Below are positions 54,140 to 61,586 of a stretch of 64,000 bases of DNA, piece after piece. The DNA lies in the NCBI RefSeq assembly GCF_002934685.1, contig NZ_NKHL01000101.1:1-64000 (forward strand). Reading direction: 5' to 3'. The notes under the pieces are model-generated. The model had not been told where the DNA came from and made no database searches. It saw only the letters and a list, made by a program, of their open reading frames with translations. Position 1 is the first letter of the stretch. Every line of letters begins with the position of its first letter. Origin of the DNA: Pseudomonas bohemica (lineage in GTDB: Bacteria > Pseudomonadota > Gammaproteobacteria > Pseudomonadales > Pseudomonadaceae). The translations under genes and the position numbers were made by a program.

Positions 54140-55207
54140 TCACTGCATCTCGACGATGACCTGCTCGTTCCACTGCTGCGGCAGGGCTTTCGAAGTTTTT
54201 TCCCACGCTGCGGCATCTTTGATTGGCGTCACGCCCTTGTACTGCTCATTCGGCAGCAGCTTGGCCTGTACTTCAGGCGGCAGCGTCAGGTGTTCGGCGC
54301 GGATCGGACGAGCGTTGCCGTTGGCCAGGTTGATCTGGCCGGCATCGCTGAAGATGTATTCACGCGCCAGCTTGGCGGCGTTCGGGTGTTTGGCGTACTT
54401 GTTGATGATGGTGCTGTAGCCGGAAATCACCGAACCATCGGACGGGATCAGCACCACATAGTCATCCGGGTTGGCCATCTTGGCCTTGTAGCTCAGGCCG
54501 TTGAAATCCCAGACCACGCCGACTTCCACTTCACCTTTTTCCATGGTCTGGATGGTCGGGTTGTTGATCCCCAGACGCTTCTGCTGGGCCAGTTCGGTAA
54601 ACAGTTGCAGGCCGGGGGCGATGTTGGTCTCGTCGCCTTTCATGGCGATCGCTGCGGCCAGTACGCCGTTGGCCGCTTGTGCCGCCGTGCTCACGTCGCC
54701 GATGGTGACCTTGTATTTGCCGGTTTTCAGGTCAGCCCAGGATTTCGGCACGTCGGAGCCGTGCAGCAGCTTCTTGTTGACGATGAAGGCGATGGTGCCG
54801 GTGTAAGCCAGTGCCCAGTGGCCGTCCTTGTCCTTGGCCCAGTCTGGAACCTGATCCCAGGTGGACGGTTTGTATGGCTGGGTCACGCCCTTGGCTGTTG
54901 CGATCGGGCCGAAAGCGGCGCCCACGTCACCGATGTCGGCGCTGGCGTTGTCTTTTTCCGCGTCGAACTTGGCCACTTCCTGTGCCGAACTCATGTCGGT
55001 GTCCATGTGCACCAGACCGTATTTGGCGGTGAGGTCGGTCCAGGTGCCTTTCCAGTTGGCCCAATCGTCGGGCATGCCCACGCTGTTGACGGCGCCTTCG
55101 GCCTTGGCCGCGGCTTCCAGCGTCTTGAGGTCGGTGTCCGCGGCCATGGCGGATGTGCTCAGCGCAATGGCCGAACCCAGGAGTGATGCCAGCAAAAGGT
55201 GTTTCAT
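54140..55207 (-). CDS. ABC importer periplasmic substrate-binding protein (class FbpA/PotD-like)
   Basis: The 355-aa protein starts MKHLLLASLLGSAIALSTSAMAAD, a clear signal peptide, so the mature protein is periplasmic. The rest is a type II periplasmic binding fold of the iron/spermidine/phosphonate kind (AKAEGAVNSVGMPDDWANWKGTWTDL, GDVGAAFGPIATAKGVTQPYK, VGVVWDFNGLSYKAKM). It is the first gene of the operon, divergent from a GntR/UTRA regulator. The ligand cannot be fixed from sequence; the two downstream phosphohydrolases favour an organophosphorus compound. Confidence 0.93.
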   Translation of the reverse strand: MKHLLLASLLGSAIALSTSAMAADTDLKTLEAAAKAEGAVNSVGMPDDWANWKGTWTDLTAKYGLVHMDTDMSSAQEVAKFDAEKDNASADIGDVGAAFGPIATAKGVTQPYKPSTWDQVPDWAKDKDGHWALAYTGTIAFIVNKKLLHGSDVPKSWADLKTGKYKVTIGDVSTAAQAANGVLAAAIAMKGDETNIAPGLQLFTELAQQKRLGINNPTIQTMEKGEVEVGVVWDFNGLSYKAKMANPDDYVVLIPSDGSVISGYSTIINKYAKHPNAAKLAREYIFSDAGQINLANGNARPIRAEHLTLPPEVQAKLLPNEQYKGVTPIKDAAAWEKTSKALPQQWNEQVIVEMQ

Positions 55208-55302
55208 TCGAAGCTCCTTCGTGCACTTCTCGACATTGACTTGGAAAGGGTCGGCGAAGTGTTCGTTGCGGGTGGGTACGTCTTGTGGGTATGCCTGGTA
55301 AG

Positions 55303-55316
55303 TTGGTCTAGATCAG
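55303..55316. promoter_or_regulatory. Operator-like TTGGTCTAGATCAG site
   Basis: TGGTCTAGATCA is an imperfect palindrome 96 bases before the binding-protein ATG. It matches the site TGGTCTAGTCCA that lies next to the divergent regulator's own start. GntR/UTRA regulators commonly bind TGGTCTAGACCA-like palindromes, so it is a probable operator of the adjacent regulator. Confidence 0.55.
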
Positions 55317-55580
55317 CAATACCTGAGCCAAGTTAGGCCAGTTACATGACATTTTCGTGTCTGGACCGACTTTTGCTGGTGAAAGCGCAGGCGTGAGGTA
55401 CGGCTGTGAAGTAAGCGTAGACCATGCTCAAGTGCCTGATCTGAAAAGGCTAAAGTCTTTTTCAAAGCAGGCTTTGCAAGCGCCTGGCGCTGGATTGTCA
55501 CGCAACAGTCATCTACGCTGCCTAGGCTCTAGAGCACTGAAACGGGCCATTCGGCTGTAGACCTTGCCCCCAAATAGCGC

Positions 55581-55594
55581 TGGTCTAGTCCAGA
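55581..55594. promoter_or_regulatory. Operator-like TGGTCTAGTCCAGA site before the GntR/UTRA gene
   Basis: CTGGTCTAGTCCAG (from 55,580) is a near-perfect palindrome 12 bases before the ATG, overlapping where the ribosome site would be. It matches the site before the divergent binding-protein gene. Autoregulation is likely. Confidence 0.55.
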
Positions 55595-55605
55595 TAGGTA
55601 ACGCA

Positions 55606-56325
55606 ATGCGCCAAGATGTGCCTCGAGCGGTGACGACCATCTGCAATGCCCTGCAGGAGCAGATCGAGCACGGTCTGTTGCCGCCGGGCAGCAAGTTGCC
55701 CGCCGAACGCAAGCTCAGCGAAGTCTTCGACACCACGCGGATCACCCTGCGCGAGGCGTTGGTGCAGCTCGAGGCTCAAGGGCTGATCTATCGAGAAGAA
55801 CGTCGCGGCTGGTTCACCTCGCCGCCACGCCTGGCCTACGACCTGATGCGTCGCAGTCACTTCCACGCCATGGTTCAGGCGCAGGGGCGGGTGCCAGCCA
55901 CTCAGGTGATCTCTGCACGTCTGCAGCCGGCGTCGGCCGCAATCTGCGGATTGCTGCAATTGCCTGCGCTGTCCAGCGTGATCCAGATCTGCCGCGTGCG
56001 GCGGATCGATGAGCGACTGGTGTTGTACGTCGAGCATTATCTGAACCCGGAGTACTTCCCGCAGATTCTGGATTTCGATCTCAATCAGTCACTGACCGAA
56101 CTGTATGCCAGCCATTACGATATTCGTTACGGCCAGGTACGGTTCGAGATGGTGCCCACGGCGCTGCCCGTTGAAGCGGCTGCGGCGTTGAAGGTGTCCA
56201 TTGGCAGCCCGGGCCTGCGCATTGCCCGGGTCAATCATGATCAAGGTGGCCGGTTGATCGATTGCGATCTGGAGTATTGGCGGCACGATGCGATTCATGT
56301 GAGTGCGGTGGTGGGGGATCTGTAG
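55606..56325 (+). CDS. GntR/UTRA-family transcriptional regulator
   Basis: The 239-aa protein from MRQDVPRAVTTICNALQEQIEHG has a GntR winged helix (LPPGSKLPAERKLSEVFDTTRITLREALVQLEAQGLIYREERRGWF, about residues 20-70) and a UTRA effector domain (about 90-235; VIQICRVRRIDERLVLYVEHYLNPEYFPQIL, ARVNHDQGGRLIDCDLEYWRHDAI). The ATG nearest the HTH is used. It is divergent from the ABC/hydrolase operon with TGGTCTAG-type palindromes at both ends of the 398-base gap. Members such as PhnF control phosphonate or sugar uptake. Confidence 0.93.
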   Translation: MRQDVPRAVTTICNALQEQIEHGLLPPGSKLPAERKLSEVFDTTRITLREALVQLEAQGLIYREERRGWFTSPPRLAYDLMRRSHFHAMVQAQGRVPATQVISARLQPASAAICGLLQLPALSSVIQICRVRRIDERLVLYVEHYLNPEYFPQILDFDLNQSLTELYASHYDIRYGQVRFEMVPTALPVEAAAALKVSIGSPGLRIARVNHDQGGRLIDCDLEYWRHDAIHVSAVVGDL

Positions 56326-56329
56326 CCGT

Positions 56330-56584
56330 GCTGCTGCAGGTCGAGCACCCGATCCGACGTCGGCTTGCTGCAACACAACAGGCGCAAGCCCTTGTCAACC
56401 TCCCGCTGGCGGATGCTGCCGTATACGCTGACCATGCGCTGCAGCGATTCGGACGTCACCGAAACAGAATGTAGCCCTCGCCGGTGAGCTTGATCGCCGA
56501 TGCAATCGATGAAAAAGCCGGGTGCCGAGGGTTTCCTCCAGCTAGCGGATCTGCTTGCTCACCGCTGCCTGCGTGACGCCTGAT
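56330..56584 (-). pseudogene. LysR regulator remnant
   Basis: The minus strand reads GVTQAAVSKQIR, a TAG stop, then LEETLGTRLF, the heart of a LysR helix-turn-helix. The similarity shifts frame to IKLTGEGYILF and then to SESLQRMVSVYGSIRQREVDKGL, the linker helix. At least one stop and two frameshifts are present and the effector domain is absent. A dead remnant in the gap between the GntR and TetR genes. Confidence 0.7.
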
Positions 56585-56612
56585 TGACGTGTTGAATGGC
56601 AAAACGTCATTC

Positions 56613-56632
56613 GAATGTACATGGATGTACAT
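56613..56632. promoter_or_regulatory. Paired ATGTACAT boxes before the TetR gene
   Basis: GAATGTACATGGATGTACATC contains two TGTACA palindromes ten bases apart, 57 bases before the TetR ATG. The same AATGTACA/TGTACATT boxes recur in the divergent promoter region at 60,363-60,406. They are likely operators for the TetR protein, used for both autoregulation and target control. Confidence 0.6.
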
Positions 56633-56688
56633 CGCAGGATCAGGGGCGTACAGTTCATTCACTCACTTTCGGACAAAGGCGACATCAG

Positions 56689-57393
56689 ATGTCGGTATCA
56701 GGCAAGGAACGAGGCAAACCCCAGGAGTCCGGCTGGCGAGGTTCGCCAGAAGGATGGCTGGAGGCGGCCTATGATGCCTTGAAAGAGTCGGGTGTCGATG
56801 CCGTGCGCGTCATGCCCCTGGCCAAGCGCCTCAACCTGTCGCGCACCAGTTTCTACTGGTTCTTTCAGGACCGCGAACAATTGCTCGCCGCGCTTCTGGC
56901 CCGCTGGAAGGACAAGAACACCGGCGGCATGGTCAAGCAGTCCGAAAGTTACGCGGAGAACATCACCGAAGCGATCCTCAACGTTTTCGAGTGCTGGCTG
57001 AATCCTGAGCTCTTCGACTCGCAGTTCGAATTCGCCGTGCGCAGCTGGGCCCTGCAGTCCGAGGAAGTGGCCACCGAGATCGGCGCGGCCGACGATGCGC
57101 GAATCAACGCGCTGTCGGCGATGTTCCGCCGTTTTGGCTACGATGCCGATGGCGCTGACACACGGGCGCGCACGATCTATCTGACGCAGATCGGTTACAT
57201 CTCGATGAAGACCAGCGAAGACATCACCGAGCGTTTCCGCCGAATCCCTCATTACGTCGCCATCTTTACTGGCAAGGCGCCCAAGAGACGCGAGCTCGAT
57301 CGCTTCTACGGCACCTTCGGTTACGCCGAAAAAGAGTCGGGCGAGTTCGTTGCGCTGGTCGATACCTTCGAGCAAAGCGTCAGTGCGAGCTGA
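56689..57393 (+). CDS. TetR-family transcriptional regulator
   Basis: The 234-aa protein from MSVSGKERGKPQESGW has an N-terminal TetR HTH (WLEAAYDALKESGVDAVRVMPLAKRLNLSRTSFYWFFQDREQLLAALLARWK) and a helical ligand domain. AAGG lies ten bases before the ATG. Its 3' end overlaps the P5CR-like gene by 11 bases. TGTACA palindromes lie before it and before the oxidoreductase and binding protein genes 3 kb downstream, which defines its probable regulon. Confidence 0.92.
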   Translation: MSVSGKERGKPQESGWRGSPEGWLEAAYDALKESGVDAVRVMPLAKRLNLSRTSFYWFFQDREQLLAALLARWKDKNTGGMVKQSESYAENITEAILNVFECWLNPELFDSQFEFAVRSWALQSEEVATEIGAADDARINALSAMFRRFGYDADGADTRARTIYLTQIGYISMKTSEDITERFRRIPHYVAIFTGKAPKRRELDRFYGTFGYAEKESGEFVALVDTFEQSVSAS

Positions 57394-58162
57394 AGCCATC
57401 GGCATCATCGGCGGCACCGGTTGGCTGGGCGCAGGACTTGCCCGGGCGATGCTGGACCGCGGGCTTATCACAGGTGATCGCCTGGTTCTGTCCAACCGCT
57501 CCGGCAGCCACCCGCTGGCTGAACGCGGCGCGCAACTGCTGGCGGACAATCAGGTGCTGGTGGACATCAGTGACATCGTCATTCTTTCCGTGCGGCCCGA
57601 GCAGTTCACGGCACTGAACATCGATGCGTCGGGCAAGCTGGTGATTTCTCTGATGGCAGGGGTTACATCGCAGGCCATCGGCGCGGCGACGGGGGCGTCA
57701 ACCGTCATTCGGGCAATGCCCAACGCGGCCATTGAAATCCGGCAGTCGTTTACGCCGTGGCATTGCGCGAATGAGCTGGCGGCGACTGAAATCCAGTGCA
57801 TTCAGCGTCTGCTGGAGTGTGTAGGCACTGCGAGTCGGGTATCGACGGAAGACGCCATCGATTACCTGAGCGCGTTGTCAGGCACCGGCCCTGCGTTTGC
57901 GGCGCTGTTGATGACTGCGCTGACCCGTCAGGCTGTCAAAGCCGGTATTTCCGAAGACATCGCCCGGCAGGCAGCGAAAGGCGTGGTGGTGTCGGCGAGC
58001 CAGTTGCTTGCCAGGCACGATCCCCAGGCCATGATCAATTCACTGGTGGCTTATAAAGGCGTAACGGCGGCAGCGTTGCAGAGCCTGATCGATGCCGGGT
58101 TTGAGGATCAGATGGGGCGGGCGTTGCAGGCGGGAGCAGCCGTGGCGCGCGGAGGGATGTAA
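57383..58162 (+). CDS. Pyrroline-5-carboxylate reductase-like NAD(P)H-dependent reductase
   Basis: The 259-aa protein is taken from GTG at 57,383, which overlaps the TetR gene. It has a Rossmann start AIGIIGGTGWLGAGLARAML, then VILSVRPEQF, LVISLMAGVTSQAIG, VIRAMPNAAIEIRQSFT, and the C-terminal ProC signature region LSALSGTGPAFAALLMTALTRQAVKAGIS. It differs from housekeeping ProC by GGTGWLG in place of GGGNMA and by its context. It may reduce a cyclic imine formed from an N-methylated or cyclic amino acid. Confidence 0.88.
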   Translation: MRAEAIGIIGGTGWLGAGLARAMLDRGLITGDRLVLSNRSGSHPLAERGAQLLADNQVLVDISDIVILSVRPEQFTALNIDASGKLVISLMAGVTSQAIGAATGASTVIRAMPNAAIEIRQSFTPWHCANELAATEIQCIQRLLECVGTASRVSTEDAIDYLSALSGTGPAFAALLMTALTRQAVKAGISEDIARQAAKGVVVSASQLLARHDPQAMINSLVAYKGVTAAALQSLIDAGFEDQMGRALQAGAAVARGGM

Positions 58163-58170
58163 GCGGTTTT

Positions 58171-58255
58171 GTAGGAGCGCGCTTGCCCGCGATTGCAGTC
58201 TCCCCCTACCAAATGCATTGGCTGACACGATGCGATCGCGGGCAAGCGCTCCAAC
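58171..58255. repeat. REPIN (GTAGGAGCGCGCTTGCCCGCG class)
   Basis: GTAGGAGCGCGCTTGCCCGCGAT at the left and ATCGCGGGCAAGCGCTCCAAC at the right form an inverted doublet between two convergent genes. It is the same class as the copy at 50,362. Confidence 0.85.
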
Positions 58256-58271
58256 GGAGAATCTCGGGTCG

Positions 58272-60308
58272 TCAAAGATCCTTCACCAACCGCAACGCAT
58301 CGTAAATCGCCGCATGGGTATTGCGTGCGGCCACGGCATCCCCAATGCGGAACAACTGAAAGCGCCCGGTCGGGTTGGTCACCAGGTTCTGTACGTTCCC
58401 GGCGATCAGATCGTGCTGCTCGACCGCACCTTCGTTGCTCGACAGCGGGCGCAGTTCGAAATACAACTCGTCCATCGGCAGCGTGCCGTGGTTGATCACC
58501 ACCTGATCGACGATGCGTTCCTTGTTGACCTTGCCGTAGTCGCTGCCAAAAATCGCCGCCAGCTTGCCGTCCCGACGCTGCACGGCTTCCACGCGGTAGG
58601 TCACGGTGAACACCACCTCCAGATCCTGCAGGCTGCGCATGTAAGGCACCAGGTTCATGGCCATCACTTCCGGCGAGAAGGCGCGATCTGGCGTGACGAT
58701 TTCCAGCCGTGCACCGCTCTGGGCAATCACCTCTGCTGCCTGCAGCGCCGCATGGTCGCCCGCATCATCGAAGATCAGCACGTTCTTGCCCGGCTTGGCG
58801 TCGCCGGAAATGATGTCCCAGGCCGAGACCACCAGCTCATTGCCTTCCTTCAAAACTTCGGTGTCCGGCAGGCCGCCTGTGGCAACGATCACCACATCCG
58901 GTTCGTGGTCCAGTACCGTCCGCGCTTCGGCCCAGGTGTTGAAGTGGAATTTCACTCCCAGTCGTTCGCACTGCGCCATGCGCCAGTCGATGATACTGAT
59001 CATCTCCCGACGGCGTTCGCTGAGTGAGGTCAGACGAATCTGTCCACCCGGCCGATCCGCAGCTTCCAGCACTGTCACGTCATGCCCGCGTTCACCCGCA
59101 ACCCGTGCCGCTTCCAGCCCACCGGGGCCTGCGCCGATCACCACGATCTTGCGTTTGATCGCGGCCTTCGGCACTTCATGGGGCATGGTGGTTTCGCGGC
59201 CGGTGGCGGCGTTATGGATGCAGTAGGCCGCGCCGCCTTGGTAGATGCGGTCCAGGCAATAGTTGGCGCCCACGCAAGGGCGAATCTCTTCTTCGCGCTT
59301 GTCGATGATCTTGCGCACGATGTGCGGGTCGGTCATGTGCGCGCGGGTCATGCCGACCATGTCCACTTTGCCGGAGGCGATGGCGTGGCGCGCGGTGGCC
59401 ACGTCCGGGATCTTCGCGGCGTGGAAGGTTGGGAAGCCCGTCGCGGCGCGGATTTCCCCGGCGAAATCCAGGTGCGGCGAGTTGCGCATGCCCTGGATCG
59501 GAATCACATCGGTCAGCCCGGCATCGGTGTCGATGTGGCCTTTGACCACGTTGAGGAAATCCACCAGCCCGCTGTTTTTGAGCATGTGCGAAATGGCGAT
59601 GCCATCCTCGGCGCCGAATCCGCCCGGCAGGTCTTCATCGCCGGTGTAACGCACGCCGAGCAGGAAATCCTCACCGCATTGCCGGCGAATGCCGCGCAGG
59701 ATGTCGAAGGTGAAGCGCAGGCGGTTTTCCAGCGAGCCGCCGTATTCGCCTTCTAGGTCGTTGGTCAGCGGCGACCAGAACTGATCCATCAAATGGCCAT
59801 ATGCCTGAAGCTCAAGACCATCCATGCCCGCAGCTTTCATACGCTCCGCGGCGGCGACGTAGTCATTGATGATGCGCTGGATGTCCCAGTCTTCCAGCTT
59901 CTTGGGGAACGAGCGGTGGGACGCTTCGCGCCGATGTGAAGGAGAAACCACCGGCAGCCAGTCAGCCTTGTCCCAGCGGGTGCGGCGTCCCAGGTGCGTC
60001 AACTGGATCATCACCGCCGCGCCATGTTCATGGCACTCGTCGGTCAAGTCTTTGAGCCAGCCAACCACTTCATCCTTGTATGCCAGTACGTTGTTGAAAA
60101 CCGGCGGGCTGTCGCGGGAAACCGCTGCCGAACCTGCAGTCATCGTCAGCGCCACTCCGGCCTTGGCCCGCTCCACATGGTAGGCCCGATACAGATCCTT
60201 GGGCATGCCGTCCACCGGATACGCCGGTTCGTGGGAGGTGGTGATGATGCGGTTGCGCAGGGTCAGGTTCTTGATTCTGTAAGGCTGCAGCAGCGGATCG
60301 CTGGACAT
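58272..60308 (-). CDS. NADH:flavin oxidoreductase, DgcA/trimethylamine dehydrogenase-like
   Basis: The 678-aa protein has an old-yellow-enzyme-type FMN barrel (LLQPYRIKNLTLRNRIITTSHEP, about 1-340) followed by FAD/NAD-binding Rossmann domains (KIVVIGAGPGGLEAARVAGERGHDVTVLEAADRPGGQI). This layout is shared by 2,4-dienoyl-CoA reductase, trimethylamine dehydrogenase and dimethylglycine demethylase DgcA. The iron-sulfur segment reads CVGANYCLDRIYQGGAAYC, so the usual CxxC first pair has an alanine at the second cysteine position. AGGAG precedes the ATG. With a betaine-type binding protein divergent from it, oxidative N-demethylation of a methylated amine is the best guess. Confidence 0.88.
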   Translation of the reverse strand: MSSDPLLQPYRIKNLTLRNRIITTSHEPAYPVDGMPKDLYRAYHVERAKAGVALTMTAGSAAVSRDSPPVFNNVLAYKDEVVGWLKDLTDECHEHGAAVMIQLTHLGRRTRWDKADWLPVVSPSHRREASHRSFPKKLEDWDIQRIINDYVAAAERMKAAGMDGLELQAYGHLMDQFWSPLTNDLEGEYGGSLENRLRFTFDILRGIRRQCGEDFLLGVRYTGDEDLPGGFGAEDGIAISHMLKNSGLVDFLNVVKGHIDTDAGLTDVIPIQGMRNSPHLDFAGEIRAATGFPTFHAAKIPDVATARHAIASGKVDMVGMTRAHMTDPHIVRKIIDKREEEIRPCVGANYCLDRIYQGGAAYCIHNAATGRETTMPHEVPKAAIKRKIVVIGAGPGGLEAARVAGERGHDVTVLEAADRPGGQIRLTSLSERRREMISIIDWRMAQCERLGVKFHFNTWAEARTVLDHEPDVVIVATGGLPDTEVLKEGNELVVSAWDIISGDAKPGKNVLIFDDAGDHAALQAAEVIAQSGARLEIVTPDRAFSPEVMAMNLVPYMRSLQDLEVVFTVTYRVEAVQRRDGKLAAIFGSDYGKVNKERIVDQVVINHGTLPMDELYFELRPLSSNEGAVEQHDLIAGNVQNLVTNPTGRFQLFRIGDAVAARNTHAAIYDALRLVKDL

Positions 60309-60362
60309 AGTGGTGCGCTCCTGGGAGGGAACATCAGACGTGGTTTGACGCGAAAGTATGTG

Positions 60363-60406
60363 AAATGTACAGGGGTGTCAAATTATGATGACGCTGGTGT
60401 ACATTT
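60363..60406. promoter_or_regulatory. TGTACATT box pair between the oxidoreductase and binding protein genes
   Basis: AAATGTACA at 60,363-60,371 and TGTACATTT at 60,398-60,406 are inverted copies lying in the intergenic region, the first 55 bases before the oxidoreductase ATG. They match the boxes before the TetR gene. One regulator acting on all three promoters is inferred. Confidence 0.6.
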
Positions 60407-60525
60407 CGCTTGCTCCCACACAGTGTGTGTGGATACCATCGCGCAGCAGCCGGCCCGAGACTGGCGCGATCGACGATTCCACTGCCACACCCAGTAACGC
60501 CCATACACGAAAGGGGAGATGCACA

Positions 60526-61428
60526 ATGGTTGCTTATTCGCCGTATAAGAAAAAAAGTATTGGTTGGTTGGCAGGGGTCGCATTGACGACTGCAAGTCTG
60601 TTCAGCCACGCCGCAGACCAGCCGCCGGTGCGCATCGGATGGGTCAATTGGTCCGACACCGAAATCACCGTCAAGCTGGCCAACATCGTTCTGGAAGATC
60701 AGCTCAAGCAGCCGGTCAAGCTGGTAATGGCCGACATCGGCATCCAGTTTCAGGCCATGGCCAACGGCAACATCGATCTGATTCCGATGGTCTGGTTGCC
60801 GGGCACGCACAAGGCGTTCTACGACAAGTACAGGGACAAGCTCGAAGATCTGGGCGTGCTGTATGAAGGGCGTATTGGCATGGCGGTTCCGGATATCGTT
60901 CCGGCCAGTGAAGTCTCAAGCCTCGCTGATTTGAACAAGCCGGGGATCAAGGAGAAATTCGAAGGCAAGATTCTGACCTCCGAAGTGGGCAACGGGCAGT
61001 ACAAGTTGACCGAGAAGGTCATCAACGACGGGAAAATTGTCGGTTACAAAATGGTCGCATCTTCGGAAAGCGGCATGCTCAGCGAGCTGGATCGCAATCT
61101 GAAACGCAGCAAGTGGTCGCTGGTCAACGCCTGGAGCCCGCATTGGATGTTCTCCAAATACCCGCTGCGTTACCTGGATGACCCTGAGCATCTGTTCGGC
61201 GGCGCCGAGCAGATTCACGCGGTGGCCCGCAAAGGCTTCAGTGAGCAGTACCCGAAGGTGGCGCAGTTCTTCGCCCATTACTCGATCCCGAAGGAAGATC
61301 TGCAAAAACTGATGTTGGATGCGCGGTCGAGTTCGGCTGAAAAAGTCACCGCCGACTATTCCGCGGCCAACAAACCGCGCTTTGCAGCGATGTTCAAGGA
61401 CAGCGCCACGGCATCGGCGACGCCGTAA
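60526..61428 (+). CDS. Glycine betaine/choline-type ABC substrate-binding protein (OpuAC/ProX)
   Basis: The 300-aa protein from MVAYSPYKKKSIGWLAGVALTTASLFSHAADQ has a signal peptide cleaved near HAA-DQ. The OpuAC-type domain shows RIGWVNWSDTEITVKLANIVLED, VKLVMADIGIQFQAMANGNIDLIPMVWLPGTH and KWSLVNAWSPHWMFSKYPLRYLDDP. The scattered Trp residues form the aromatic cage for trimethylammonium groups. AGGGGAG precedes the ATG. No permease or ATPase is encoded beside it, so it probably feeds a shared transporter, as CbcX/CaiX/BetX do with CbcWV in Pseudomonas. Confidence 0.92.
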   Translation: MVAYSPYKKKSIGWLAGVALTTASLFSHAADQPPVRIGWVNWSDTEITVKLANIVLEDQLKQPVKLVMADIGIQFQAMANGNIDLIPMVWLPGTHKAFYDKYRDKLEDLGVLYEGRIGMAVPDIVPASEVSSLADLNKPGIKEKFEGKILTSEVGNGQYKLTEKVINDGKIVGYKMVASSESGMLSELDRNLKRSKWSLVNAWSPHWMFSKYPLRYLDDPEHLFGGAEQIHAVARKGFSEQYPKVAQFFAHYSIPKEDLQKLMLDARSSSAEKVTADYSAANKPRFAAMFKDSATASATP

Positions 61429-61484
61429 ACGGGCTCTCTGCCCAATTAACCGTCCGGCCCAATTTCAGGGCATGCACCGGTGCT

Positions 61485-61573
61485 GTGGGAGCGAGCTTGC
61501 TCAAGAAGCGGCCGGTACGTTCGCTAAATTTTCAACGACCGGAACTCCTTAGTGAGCAAGCTCACTCCCGCAG
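61485..61573. repeat. REPIN (GTGGGAGYGAGCTTGCTC class)
   Basis: GTGGGAGCGAGCTTGCTCA and the inverted GTGAGCAAGCTCACTCCCGCAG bracket about 48 bases. It belongs to the same class as the copy at 53,997 and lies between convergent genes. Confidence 0.88.
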
Positions 61574-61586
61574 GTTTGGTGGCGCG

